Source: Streptomyces sp. CB02980
Lineage (GTDB): Bacteria > Actinomycetota > Actinomycetes > Streptomycetales > Streptomycetaceae
Length of the DNA stretch: 64,000 nt
Direction of reading: 5' to 3'
Assembly (NCBI RefSeq): GCF_014451325.2
Contig: NZ_JACSCH020000009.1
Location: forward strand, 62,001 to 126,000
The position numbers and the translations under genes are program-made. Below the pieces are notes generated by a model that worked only from the letters and a program-made list of their open reading frames with translations, had not been told where the DNA came from and searched no databases. Positions 47,931 to 56,661 of the stretch are shown piece after piece (the stretch's first letter is position 1; each line of letters begins with the position of its first letter).

Positions 47931-48614
47931 GTGACGCAGGAACACGCGACCCCGGAAGCGCCCCAGGTGACGGTTCGTGGAGAGGGCCGTCTGGAGGTCG
48001 ACCCGGAGCTCGCCCGGATCTGGGTGGCCGTCTCCGCCCGGGGGCCCGACCGGTCGGAGACCCTCACGGACCTCACCCGGCGCAACGCCCTGGTGCTCGA
48101 CCTGGTCAAGGCGCAGGGCTCCGCCGTGGAGAAACTGGAGACGGGCAGCTTCTCGATCTCCCCCGAGCTCACCCGCAAGGGGCGGGGAGAGCGGGTGCAC
48201 GCCTTCCACGGGCGGGTGCGGGTCACCGCCGAACTGACCGACTTCACCGTGCTCGGGGAGCTGGTGACCCGGCTCGCCGACCTGGAGCTGACGAGCGTCG
48301 ACGGCCCGTGGTGGTTCCTGCGCCCGGCCTCCCCGGCGTACGCGGAGGCCCGCAGGCTCGCGGTGACGGAGGCGGTGCAGCGGGCACGGGCCTACGCGGA
48401 GGCGCTCGGCACCTCCCTCTCCTCACTCCTCGAACTCTCGGACGCGGGGGTCGCGGAGCCGCTGATGCCGCGGCGGGCGGCCTTCGGCTCGGCAGCGGTG
48501 GCGTACTCGGCGGAGGGAGTCGGGGAGGCCCCGCCGCTCGACCTCGAACCACAGCGCCAGACGGTGACCGCCGAGGTCGTGGCGCGCTTCACGATGCGGC
48601 CGCCCGCACTCTGA
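47931..48614 (+). CDS. SIMPL (DUF541) domain protein
   Basis: A 227-residue protein whose whole length is a SIMPL domain: 'VTVRGEGRLEVDPELARIWV' at the start, a middle strand 'AFHGRVRVTAELTDF' and C-terminal 'YAEARRLAVTEAVQRARAYA'. Members are often linked to oxidative or envelope stress, but biochemical function is not settled. GTG at 47931 has GGAGGA eight bases upstream; the longer in-frame start lies in the divergent promoter. No signal peptide is seen, unlike many relatives. Confidence 0.85.
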   Translation: MTQEHATPEAPQVTVRGEGRLEVDPELARIWVAVSARGPDRSETLTDLTRRNALVLDLVKAQGSAVEKLETGSFSISPELTRKGRGERVHAFHGRVRVTAELTDFTVLGELVTRLADLELTSVDGPWWFLRPASPAYAEARRLAVTEAVQRARAYAEALGTSLSSLLELSDAGVAEPLMPRRAAFGSAAVAYSAEGVGEAPPLDLEPQRQTVTAEVVARFTMRPPAL

Positions 48615-48680
48615 GACAGGGGGCGCCGGGGCGCGAAAATCGCTCATCGGAGCACCCCGGCGCACAGATTCAAGACTTGT

Positions 48681-48754
48681 CAACAGCCTTTCACGGAAAG
48701 GTTGTTGAGTAGTCATGTCCCGCCAACTCGCTACTGGTGGGTAAGGCCTAGGCT
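48681..48754 (+). promoter_or_regulatory. pyk upstream region: hairpin and -10 element
   Basis: Arms CAACAGCCTTTC (48681-48692) and GAAAGGTTGTTG (48696-48707) form a 12-bp dyad with one G-U. Downstream, TAGGCT (48749-48754) fits a -10 and is followed by exactly six bases before the pyk ATG, so transcription would start at the ATG (leaderless). No clear -35 is seen; the dyad may be an activator or repressor site. Confidence 0.5.
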
Positions 48755-48760
48755 CGAAGC

Positions 48761-50188
48761 ATGCGCCGAGCGAAAATCGTTTGTACCCTTGGGCCCGCCA
48801 CCGAAACATACGACCAGATCAAGGCGTTGATCGAGGCCGGAATGGACGTGGCCCGCTTCAACCTCAGCCACGGCTCGTATGCCGAGCACGAGGAGCGCTA
48901 CCAGCGCGTACGCAAAGCCTCCGACGAGACCGGTCGCAGCATCGGTGTCCTCGCCGACCTTCAAGGCCCGAAGATTCGCCTCGGCCGCTTCCGCGAAGGT
49001 CCCGTACTCCTTGAACGCGGCGACGAGTTCACCATCACCGTCGAGCCGATGGAAGGCGACCGCCACTGCTGCGGAACGACCTACTCCGGCCTCGCCGACG
49101 ACGTCACCACCGGTGAACGCATCCTCGTCGACGACGGCCGCGTCACCCTGGAGGTCGTCTCCGTCGACGGACCCCGGGTGAACACCCTCGTCATCGAGGG
49201 CGGCATGGTCTCCGACAACAAGGGCCTGAACCTGCCCGGTGTCGCCGTCTCCGTCCCCGCCCTCTCCGAGAAGGACATCGAGGACCTGCGCTGGGCGCTG
49301 CGCATCGGCGCCGACGTCATCGCGCTCTCCTTCGTCCGCAGCGCCCGGGACATCGACGACGTCCACCGGATCATGGACGAGGAGGGCCGCCGGCTGCCCG
49401 TCATCGCCAAGATCGAGAAGCCGCAGGCCGTCGAGAACATCGAGGAGATCGTCGCCGCCTTCGACGGCATCATGGTCGCCCGCGGCGACCTGGGCGTCGA
49501 GATGCCCCTGGAGCAGGTGCCGATCGTCCAGAAGCGGGCCGTCAAGCTCGCCAAACGGAACGCCAAGCCGGTCATCGTCGCCACCCAGATGCTCGACTCG
49601 ATGATCGACAACTCCCGCCCCACGCGCGCCGAGGCGAGCGACGTGGCGAACGCCGTCATCGACGGCACCGACGCGGTGATGCTCTCCGGCGAGACCAGCG
49701 TCGGCCGCTACCCCATCGAGACCGTCCGCACCATGAGCCGCATCGTCGAGGCGGCCGAGGAGGACGTCCTCGCCAAGGGCCTCCCGCCGCTCACCGACCG
49801 GAACAAGCCCCGCACCCAGGGCGGCGCGGTGGCCCGCGCGGCCGCCGAGATGGGCGACTTCCTCGGCGCCAAGTTCCTCGTCGCCTTCACGCAGTCCGGC
49901 GACACGGTCAAGCGGCTCTCCCGCTACCGCTCGCCGATCCCGCTGCTCGCCTTCACGCCCGACCCGGCGACGCGCTCCCAGCTCAACCTCACCTGGGGCG
50001 TCGAGACCTTCCTCGGCCCGCACGTCGACTCGACGGACGCGATGGTGGCCCAGGTGGACGAGGAACTGCTGCGGATCGGCCGCTGCCGGAAGGGCGACAT
50101 CGTGGTGATCACGGCCGGCTCCCCGCCGGGAGTCGCGGGCTCGACGAACCTGGTGCGGGTCCACCACATCGGGGATCCGCTGACGTAG
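48761..50188 (+). CDS. pyk: Pyruvate kinase
   Basis: A 475-residue glycolytic enzyme converting phosphoenolpyruvate and ADP to pyruvate and ATP. Signatures: 'KIVCTLGPATET' at the N terminus, 'MDVARFNLSHGSYAEHEER', 'KIEKPQAVENIEEIVAAFDG' with the catalytic Lys, 'ARGDLGVEMPLEQVP', and 'TDAVMLSGETSVGRYP'. The C-terminal allosteric domain is complete. The gene begins at ATG 48761, probably from a leaderless transcript. It is followed after three bases by the convergent LAGLIDADG gene. Confidence 0.97.
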   Translation: MRRAKIVCTLGPATETYDQIKALIEAGMDVARFNLSHGSYAEHEERYQRVRKASDETGRSIGVLADLQGPKIRLGRFREGPVLLERGDEFTITVEPMEGDRHCCGTTYSGLADDVTTGERILVDDGRVTLEVVSVDGPRVNTLVIEGGMVSDNKGLNLPGVAVSVPALSEKDIEDLRWALRIGADVIALSFVRSARDIDDVHRIMDEEGRRLPVIAKIEKPQAVENIEEIVAAFDGIMVARGDLGVEMPLEQVPIVQKRAVKLAKRNAKPVIVATQMLDSMIDNSRPTRAEASDVANAVIDGTDAVMLSGETSVGRYPIETVRTMSRIVEAAEEDVLAKGLPPLTDRNKPRTQGGAVARAAAEMGDFLGAKFLVAFTQSGDTVKRLSRYRSPIPLLAFTPDPATRSQLNLTWGVETFLGPHVDSTDAMVAQVDEELLRIGRCRKGDIVVITAGSPPGVAGSTNLVRVHHIGDPLT

Positions 50189-50191
50189 GGG

Positions 50192-50971
50192 TCAGTGCTT
50201 GGGACCCACGTGCGCGTCCATGAGGGCGACGGAGGCTTTGCGGGCGACGGAGATGTTGTACGGCTTTCCGTGGCGGGTGCAGTGGGTCCATTCGATGCCG
50301 AGCATGTCGAGGGTGTCGGTGTAGAGCTGCCGGATGTCGTCAGAGACGTTGGTGAACCAGTACCGCGGGTACTCGTAACGCTTGCGCTCCCCGTTCACCA
50401 TGCGGGTGGTCCAGTTCATGGTCCGGCAGCCGTCCGAGTGGATCAGACCGCGAATGAACTCCCAGGGGTGCGCCTTGACGATCTCCTGCTGCCAGGACTC
50501 CAAAGCGATCTCGCGTTCGTGCTTCTTGCCGGGCCCGTGCTGAGGAAACATGCATGTCCAGTGCTTCGTGAAGGACTTCACCTCGGCGCAGCCCTGCCTG
50601 GACCGTCGTCGAACGCTGGGCATCGGCATGACGCGGCGCATGGCGTCCTCGGCTGCATCGATCAGTCCTGGCCATGAGGCGGTGCAGAAGACCGACAGGT
50701 GGTGCTGCTTCGCCTTGGAGGTGATGTGGCCGTCTCCGAGATAGAGCCCCAGGAGGTAGGCGTAGGCCGGCGCGTCGAAGGTTCGCCCAGTGCACCGGGG
50801 GCAGTCTGTCGGGTGCTGGTATCGGACGCCGCGCCGTCGCCGGTCCTCCGAGAGCCACCAACCGACCGTGCCGCGCGGCACGTTGAGTTGTTCGGCGACT
50901 GTCCTGTTGCTCAGACCTCGGCGGAGGAGTGCGAGAGCTTCTTCGCGAATCGAAGGATTGTGCTGCCCCAT
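50192..50971 (-). CDS. LAGLIDADG-type endonuclease-like protein with N-terminal helix-turn-helix
   Basis: A 259-residue freestanding protein. An N-terminal helix-turn-helix ('ALALLRRGLSNRTVAEQLNV') and 'CPRCTG' Cys pair precede two LAGLIDADG motifs, 'YLLGLYLGDGHI' (about residue 72) and 'FIRGLIHSDGCR' (about 170), each with the acidic residue needed for DNA cleavage. ATG at 50971 is chosen; an upstream start adds only unrelated residues. Base composition is lower in GC than its neighbours, suggesting acquisition. It sits between pyk and a tRNA gene and is not inside an intron or intein. It could be a homing enzyme or a domesticated regulator of WhiA-like logic. Confidence 0.82.
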   Translation of the reverse strand: MGQHNPSIREEALALLRRGLSNRTVAEQLNVPRGTVGWWLSEDRRRRGVRYQHPTDCPRCTGRTFDAPAYAYLLGLYLGDGHITSKAKQHHLSVFCTASWPGLIDAAEDAMRRVMPMPSVRRRSRQGCAEVKSFTKHWTCMFPQHGPGKKHEREIALESWQQEIVKAHPWEFIRGLIHSDGCRTMNWTTRMVNGERKRYEYPRYWFTNVSDDIRQLYTDTLDMLGIEWTHCTRHGKPYNISVARKASVALMDAHVGPKH

Positions 50972-51084
50972 GTCGGCAGCTTGGCCCGACGGGCGCTCCC
51001 CGACCTGCAATCGAAGAGGTGTTCACCGTGACGAGTGAAGATCGCCAAGCTTGTTGGATTGATTCCTTGGAATCGAAGGTAAAG

Positions 51085-51157
51085 TGCCCCGGGTGGGATT
51101 CGAACCCACGCTGTATGGTGTTTGAGACCATTGCCTCTCCCGCTGGGCTACCGGGGC
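51085..51157 (-). tRNA. tRNA with anticodon CAA (nominal Leu), class I shape
   Basis: A 73-base cloverleaf on the minus strand. Acceptor arms GCCCCGG/CCGGGGC pair perfectly; the anticodon stem ATGGT/ACCAT encloses loop CTCAAAC, giving anticodon CAA (codon UUG, Leu). The T arm GTGGG-TTCGAAT-CCCAC is perfect. The variable region is only ACAGC (5 bases), unlike normal Leu tRNAs with a long variable arm; the D arm has a three-pair stem. Discriminator is A and CCA is not encoded. A promoter lies just upstream. Identity as Leu is by anticodon only. Confidence 0.85.
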
Positions 51158-51169
51158 TCCTTCGAAACG

Positions 51170-51198
51170 AAGGTACATGGCAACCTGCTGTGTCTCAA
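51170..51198 (-). promoter_or_regulatory. Promoter of the tRNA gene
   Basis: On the minus strand -35 TTGAGA (51198-51193) and -10 TACCTT (51175-51170) are 17 bases apart; transcription would start about six bases before the tRNA 5' end at 51157. CGAAGGTA occurs on both sides of the tRNA (51074 and 51168) as an 8-bp direct repeat. Confidence 0.55.
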
Positions 51199-51256
51199 AC
51201 ATACAGGACCTAGGTAGGCTCATGTAGCAGTACCTGCCCCGCAACGAGGAGCCCCC

Positions 51257-51910
51257 GTGACCGCCCCCGAGTCGCCCCAGCCCGCCGACGACGCCGACGC
51301 GTCGCACGTCCCGCCGCTGACGACCCGCGTCGTCATCGCCGAGGACGAGGCCCTCATCCGCCTCGACCTCAAAGAGATGCTGGAGGAAGAGGGCTACACG
51401 GTCGTCGGCGAGGCCGGTGACGGTGCCACGGCCGTCGAGCTCGCCCGCGAGCACCGCCCCGACCTCGTCATCCTCGACGTGAAGATGCCCGTCCTCGACG
51501 GCATCTCGGCCGCGGAGAAGATCGCCGGCGAGTCCATCGCCCCCGTCCTCATGCTCACCGCCTTCTCGCAGCGCGAGCTCGTCGAGCGGGCCCGGGACGC
51601 CGGCGCCATGGCGTACCTCGTGAAGCCGTTCAGCAAGAGCGACGTGGTGCCGGCCATCGAGATGGCCGTCTCCCGCTTCTCCGAACTGCGCGCCCTGGAG
51701 CAGGAGGTCGCCGACCTCTCCCAGCGCCTGGAGACCCGCAAGCTGGTCGACCGTGCCAAGTCCATCCTGCAGACCCAGTACGGGCTGACGGAGCCGGCCG
51801 CGTTCCGCTGGATCCAGAAGACGTCCATGGACCGGCGCATGTCCATGCAGCAGGTCGCCGAGGCCGTCATCGAGGACGCCGAGGAGAAGAAGGCGGCCAA
51901 GGGCCAGTAG
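51257..51910 (+). CDS. pdtaR: ANTAR-domain response regulator (PdtaR-like)
   Basis: A 217-residue two-component regulator. The receiver domain has the acidic pair in 'VVIAEDEALIRLDLKEML', phospho-acceptor Asp74 in 'LVILDVKMPVLDG', Thr in 'MLTAFSQ' and Lys in 'YLVKPFSKSD'. The C-terminal ANTAR domain ('KLVDRAKSILQTQYGLTEPA', 'AFRWIQKTSMDRRMSMQQVA') binds paired RNA hairpins to prevent transcription termination. It matches mycobacterial PdtaR in layout and its partner kinase is usually encoded elsewhere. GTG at 51257 has AGGAG upstream. A strong hairpin ends the transcript. Confidence 0.93.
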   Translation: MTAPESPQPADDADASHVPPLTTRVVIAEDEALIRLDLKEMLEEEGYTVVGEAGDGATAVELAREHRPDLVILDVKMPVLDGISAAEKIAGESIAPVLMLTAFSQRELVERARDAGAMAYLVKPFSKSDVVPAIEMAVSRFSELRALEQEVADLSQRLETRKLVDRAKSILQTQYGLTEPAAFRWIQKTSMDRRMSMQQVAEAVIEDAEEKKAAKGQ

Positions 51911-51938
51911 CCCAGCCCGCCCCCCCGTACGCGTACGG

Positions 51939-51976
51939 AGAAGGCCCGCCCCACGACTCTGTGGGGCGGGCCTTCT
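51939..51976. terminator. Strong bidirectional terminator between pdtaR and livF
   Basis: Perfect 16-bp arms AGAAGGCCCGCCCCAC (51939-51954) and GTGGGGCGGGCCTTCT (51961-51976) around GACTCT. It lies between convergent genes, 28 bases after pdtaR and 23 bases after livF, so it can serve both. Confidence 0.9.
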
Positions 51977-51999
51977 GTCCGTGGTGCCGACCGGGTGGG

Positions 52000-52712
52000 T
52001 CAGTCCTCGCCGAGGTACGCCTTGCGGACGGACTCGTCGTGGAGCAGGTTCTGGCCGGTGCCGGAGAGCACGACCTTGCCGATCTCCATCACGTGACCCT
52101 GGTCCGCGAGGGCGAGCGCGGCCTGGGCGTTCTGCTCGACGAGCAGGATCGTGGTGCCCTGGGCCTTCAGCTCGGCGATGGTCGCCATGATCTTCTGCAT
52201 CATGATCGGCGAGAGACCCATGGAGGGCTCGTCGAGCATGAGCAGCTTCGGCTGGGACATCAATGCCCGGCCCATGGCGAGCATCTGCTGCTCACCGCCG
52301 GAGAGCGTGCCGGCGGCCTGCTTGCGACGCTCGCCCAGGATCGGGAAGAGGTCGTAGGCGCGCTGGACGTCCTTGGCGATGCCCGCGGTGTCCTTCCGGA
52401 GGAAGGCGCCGAGGAGGAGGTTCTCCTCGATCGTCATCCGGGGGAAGATGTGCCGGCCCTCGGGGGAGTGGGCCAGACCCAGCGAGACGATCTTGTGTGC
52501 GGGGACCTTGCGGAGGGACTTGCCCTCGAACTTGATCTGGCCGCCGACCGGCTTGAGAAGCCCGGAGAGGGTCCGCAGGGTGGTGGTCTTTCCGGCGCCG
52601 TTGGTGCCGATGAGGGTGACGACCTCACCGGCTTCGACGGAGAAGGAGATGCCCTTGACGGCCTCGATCTTTCCGTAGGCGACGCGCAGGTCCTCGACTT
52701 CGAGCAGTGCGG

Positions 52713-52716
<4 letters not shown>
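52000..52716 (-). CDS. livF: Branched-chain amino acid ABC transporter ATP-binding protein LivF
   Basis: A 238-residue ABC ATPase. Walker A 'GTNGAGKTTT', signature 'LSGGEQQMLAMGRAL', Walker B 'LLMLDEPSMGLSP' and the switch His in 'LLVEQN' region typical of LivF. With LivG it powers uptake of Leu/Ile/Val (or related amides) through LivHM. ATG at 52716 overlaps the livG stop (ATGA). It is the last gene of livKHMGF and is followed by the strong terminator at 51939-51976. Confidence 0.95.
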
Positions 52717-53774
<1,058 letters not shown>

Positions 53775-53777
53775 GGT

Positions 53778-55619
53778 TCAGGCACCTGCCTTGGCGAGCG
53801 TGGCGGGCGTCTCGTCGTTCTCGTGGAACTCCAGCTGGTTGCGCCGGTTGGCGATCATGCCTTCCGGGCGGAAGCGCATGAGCAGGATCAGTGCGACGCC
53901 GAAGGCGAAGAGCTGGTACTCGCCCATGAACTGGAGCTTGTTGGGGATGAGGAAGAGCAGCGAGGCGCCGACCAGCGGGCCGCTCATCGTGCCCATGCCG
54001 CCGAGGACGACGGCTGCGAGCAGGAAGGCGGAGTTGGGCGGGATCGGACCGGCGAAGAGGTACTGCTCCGGGGTCACCGTGTAGGTCACGTGGGCCTGCA
54101 CGGTGCCGGCGAGGCCGGCGAGGGAGGCGCCGAGTGCGAAGGCGATGAGCTTGACCCGGAAGCCGTTGATGCCCATGGCGAGCGCGGCGGTCTCGTCCTC
54201 GCGGATGGCGACCCAGGCGCGGCCGATGCGGGAGTCGCCGCTGCGCCGGAAGACCAGCACGACGACCGCCATGATCAGCAGCATCAGGAAGAAGTAGTTC
54301 GCGAAGCGGCCGATGGTGAATCCGGCGATCGAGTGCTCGGCGCCGAAGTCGAACCCGAAGATGTTGAGGTTCGGGATGGACGCGATGCCGTTGGAGCCGT
54401 TGGTGATGTCCGGACCGGAGGTGCCGTCGGTGTTCATGACGGCGATACGGAAGATCTCACCGAAGCCGAGCGTCACGATGGCGAGGTAGTCGCCGCGCAG
54501 TCGCAGGGTCGGGGCGCCGATGAGGACGCCGAAGACCAGGGAGGCTCCGGCGCCGACCAGGATGGCGGCCCAGAAGGGGAAGTGCACGCCGAACGGCGAG
54601 GTCGGGGCGCCCGAGACGAGGGCGGCCGCGTAGGCGCCGACGCCGAGGAAGGCGACGTAACCGAGGTCGAGGAGACCGGCGAGGCCGACGACGATGTTCA
54701 GACCCAGGGCGACCGTGGCGAAGATCAGGATGTAGACGCCGAGGGTCGCGTACTGGTCGTCGGTCTGGGTGAAGGGGAAGAGCGCCGCCGCGGTGAAGGC
54801 GCCCGCGATGGTGAGGTTCTGGTGCTTCTTGGTGAGCTGCGTGGCCTGCTGCATGAGGCCCGACTTGTTGACCGCGGCGAAGCCGAGGGCGGCCGTGATC
54901 AGGAAGCCGAGGAACAGCTCGTCGTACTCGGTGCCGACGCCGTAGGTGAAGACGCCGAGCGCCACGGCGAGGATGCCCGTGATGATCAGGATCTCGACGG
55001 AGGAGTGCAGCGGGGGCAGCTTGCGGGCGGGGCCGGTGGCGGCGAAGGCGCCCTTGAAGGCCGTCCAGCCGTTGCCGGCGCGGTGCTTGAACTGGTCCCA
55101 GCCGGTGTCCTCGGGGTCCACGGGCAGCACCTTGGGCCGCTCGAAGGGAAGGGCGAGGGCGCCGAGGAGGGTGATCAGGGTGGCGAACGCGACGATCGCG
55201 CCGCCCGGCTCCAGGTTGACCGGGCCGCCGAGCGAGATGCTGATCGCGGCGACGGTGTACCAGGTGGTGCCGAAGGCGGCGAGCGCGGCGACCTTGACGG
55301 CCGCGTCGGCGCCGGCCGGGGTGAGCCAGCGGGTGCCCTTGACGCCGTACGAGGAGACGGCGAAGAGGGCGGTGAGCAGACCCAGGACCAGGACCTGGAG
55401 CTGAAGGCCGGCCGGGGAGCCGTAGTACGTGAGGTCGCCGGGGAACGTGGGCGTCCAGGTCCACGAGAGGAAACAGCTGGCGACGGTGAGGACGGCGCCG
55501 CCCAGGGTGAGGGCGCGGGCGGCCTTGGCCGGCACGAAGCCGATGAGACCGGTGGCCTCGTCCTGCTTGGAGACCGGTGCTGCCTGGGGGTTCTCGGAGA
55601 TGGTGGTCATGGTGCTCAC
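53778..55619 (-). CDS. livM: Branched-chain amino acid ABC transporter permease LivM
   Basis: A 613-residue inner-membrane permease, long for LivM. The conserved C-terminal half has 'GLAGLLDLGYVAFLGVGAYA', 'LRLRGDYLAIVTLGFGEIFR' and 'GRAWVAIREDETAALAMGIN', typical of LivM. The extra N-terminal about 250 residues contain several further hydrophobic helices. GTG at 55619 is chosen because it overlaps the livH stop as GTGA; an in-frame ATG at 55610 is an alternative. It forms the channel with LivH. Confidence 0.92.
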   Translation of the reverse strand: MSTMTTISENPQAAPVSKQDEATGLIGFVPAKAARALTLGGAVLTVASCFLSWTWTPTFPGDLTYYGSPAGLQLQVLVLGLLTALFAVSSYGVKGTRWLTPAGADAAVKVAALAAFGTTWYTVAAISISLGGPVNLEPGGAIVAFATLITLLGALALPFERPKVLPVDPEDTGWDQFKHRAGNGWTAFKGAFAATGPARKLPPLHSSVEILIITGILAVALGVFTYGVGTEYDELFLGFLITAALGFAAVNKSGLMQQATQLTKKHQNLTIAGAFTAAALFPFTQTDDQYATLGVYILIFATVALGLNIVVGLAGLLDLGYVAFLGVGAYAAALVSGAPTSPFGVHFPFWAAILVGAGASLVFGVLIGAPTLRLRGDYLAIVTLGFGEIFRIAVMNTDGTSGPDITNGSNGIASIPNLNIFGFDFGAEHSIAGFTIGRFANYFFLMLLIMAVVVLVFRRSGDSRIGRAWVAIREDETAALAMGINGFRVKLIAFALGASLAGLAGTVQAHVTYTVTPEQYLFAGPIPPNSAFLLAAVVLGGMGTMSGPLVGASLLFLIPNKLQFMGEYQLFAFGVALILLMRFRPEGMIANRRNQLEFHENDETPATLAKAGA

Positions 55620-56545
55620 GCCCTGTCCGCGACGCGCTCGCCCAGGAGGCCTTGTGGCCGGGCGAGGAGTACGACGATGAGGAGTACGAAGGCCCAGACG
55701 TCGGCCCAGGACTGGCCGCCGAGCTGCTCCATACCGGGGATGTGGCTGATGTACGCCGTCGCCATGGTCTCGGCGATACCGAGGACGACTCCGCCGATCA
55801 TGGCTCCGTAGATGTTGCCGATACCGCCGAGGACGGCGGCCGTGAAGGCCTTGAGGCCGAGGAGGAAGCCCATCTTGTAGTCGACGACGCCGTACTTGAG
55901 GCCGTAGGCGACGGCGCCGACGGCGGCCATCGCGGCGCCGAGGGCGAACGCGATCACGATGATCCGGTCCGTGTTGACGCCCATGAGCTTCGCGGTGTCC
56001 GGGTCCTGCGCCGTGGCCTGCATGCCGCGGCCGACGCGGGTGCGCATGACGAAGAAGGCGAGGACGGCCATGCAGATCGGGGCGGCGATCAGGAGGAAGA
56101 CGTCGCCGGTCTGGATGGTGATGGGGCCGAGCTCGATCGGACCGCCGGGAATCTGCGGGAAGGTCCGGGCGGACTTCGCCTCGGGGTACCACACCCACAC
56201 CGCGTACTGCAGGGCGAGCGAGAGACCGATGGCCGTGATGAGGGGGGCGAGGCGTGGGCCACCGCGGAGCGGGCGGTAGGCGAACCGTTCCGCTCCGACG
56301 GCTATGGTGGTCGCGACGATCACGGCACCGATGATCATGACGGGCAGCGCGACCCACATGCTGGTGCCGCCGGGCAGGATGAGCCAGACCGTGAGCGCCC
56401 CGAAGCCGCCGGTCATGAAGATCTCGCCATGGGCGAAGTTGATGAGCTGGACGATGCCGTAGACCATCGTGTAGCCGACGGCGACGAGCCCGTACATGGA
56501 TCCCAGTAGCAGGCCGTTGACCAGCTGCTGCGGCAGTTCGTTCAC
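55616..56545 (-). CDS. livH: Branched-chain amino acid ABC transporter permease LivH
   Basis: A 309-residue membrane permease with about eight helices. It begins 'VNELPQQLVNGLLLGSMYGL', with 'YGIVQLINFAHGEIFMTGGF' and 'GRGMQATAQDPDTAKLMGVN' (the coupling loop to the ATPases). GTG at 56545 is strongly supported by GGAGGA (56558-56553) seven bases upstream; a longer ATG-led reading has none. It follows the livK gene across a 116-bp gap that contains a long hairpin, which probably lowers its expression relative to the binding protein. Confidence 0.93.
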   Translation of the reverse strand: MNELPQQLVNGLLLGSMYGLVAVGYTMVYGIVQLINFAHGEIFMTGGFGALTVWLILPGGTSMWVALPVMIIGAVIVATTIAVGAERFAYRPLRGGPRLAPLITAIGLSLALQYAVWVWYPEAKSARTFPQIPGGPIELGPITIQTGDVFLLIAAPICMAVLAFFVMRTRVGRGMQATAQDPDTAKLMGVNTDRIIVIAFALGAAMAAVGAVAYGLKYGVVDYKMGFLLGLKAFTAAVLGGIGNIYGAMIGGVVLGIAETMATAYISHIPGMEQLGGQSWADVWAFVLLIVVLLARPQGLLGERVADRA

Positions 56546-56578
56546 CGCATTGTCCTCCGAGACTTTCGACGGATGTGA

Positions 56579-56616
56579 CACCGCGCGGGGAGCCAGGTGC
56601 GGCCCCCCGCGCGGTG
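56579..56616 (-). terminator. Intercistronic hairpin between livK and livH
   Basis: Perfect 12-bp arms CACCGCGCGGGG (56579-56590) and CCCCGCGCGGTG (56605-56616) with a 14-base loop. Read on the minus strand it lies after the livK stop and before livH. Such hairpins commonly stabilise the binding-protein mRNA or cut down read-through to the permease genes. Confidence 0.75.
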
Positions 56617-56661
56617 AAAGTGGTGCTGAGTGGTGCTGGTGATGCGGAGTGGTGAGGTTGA

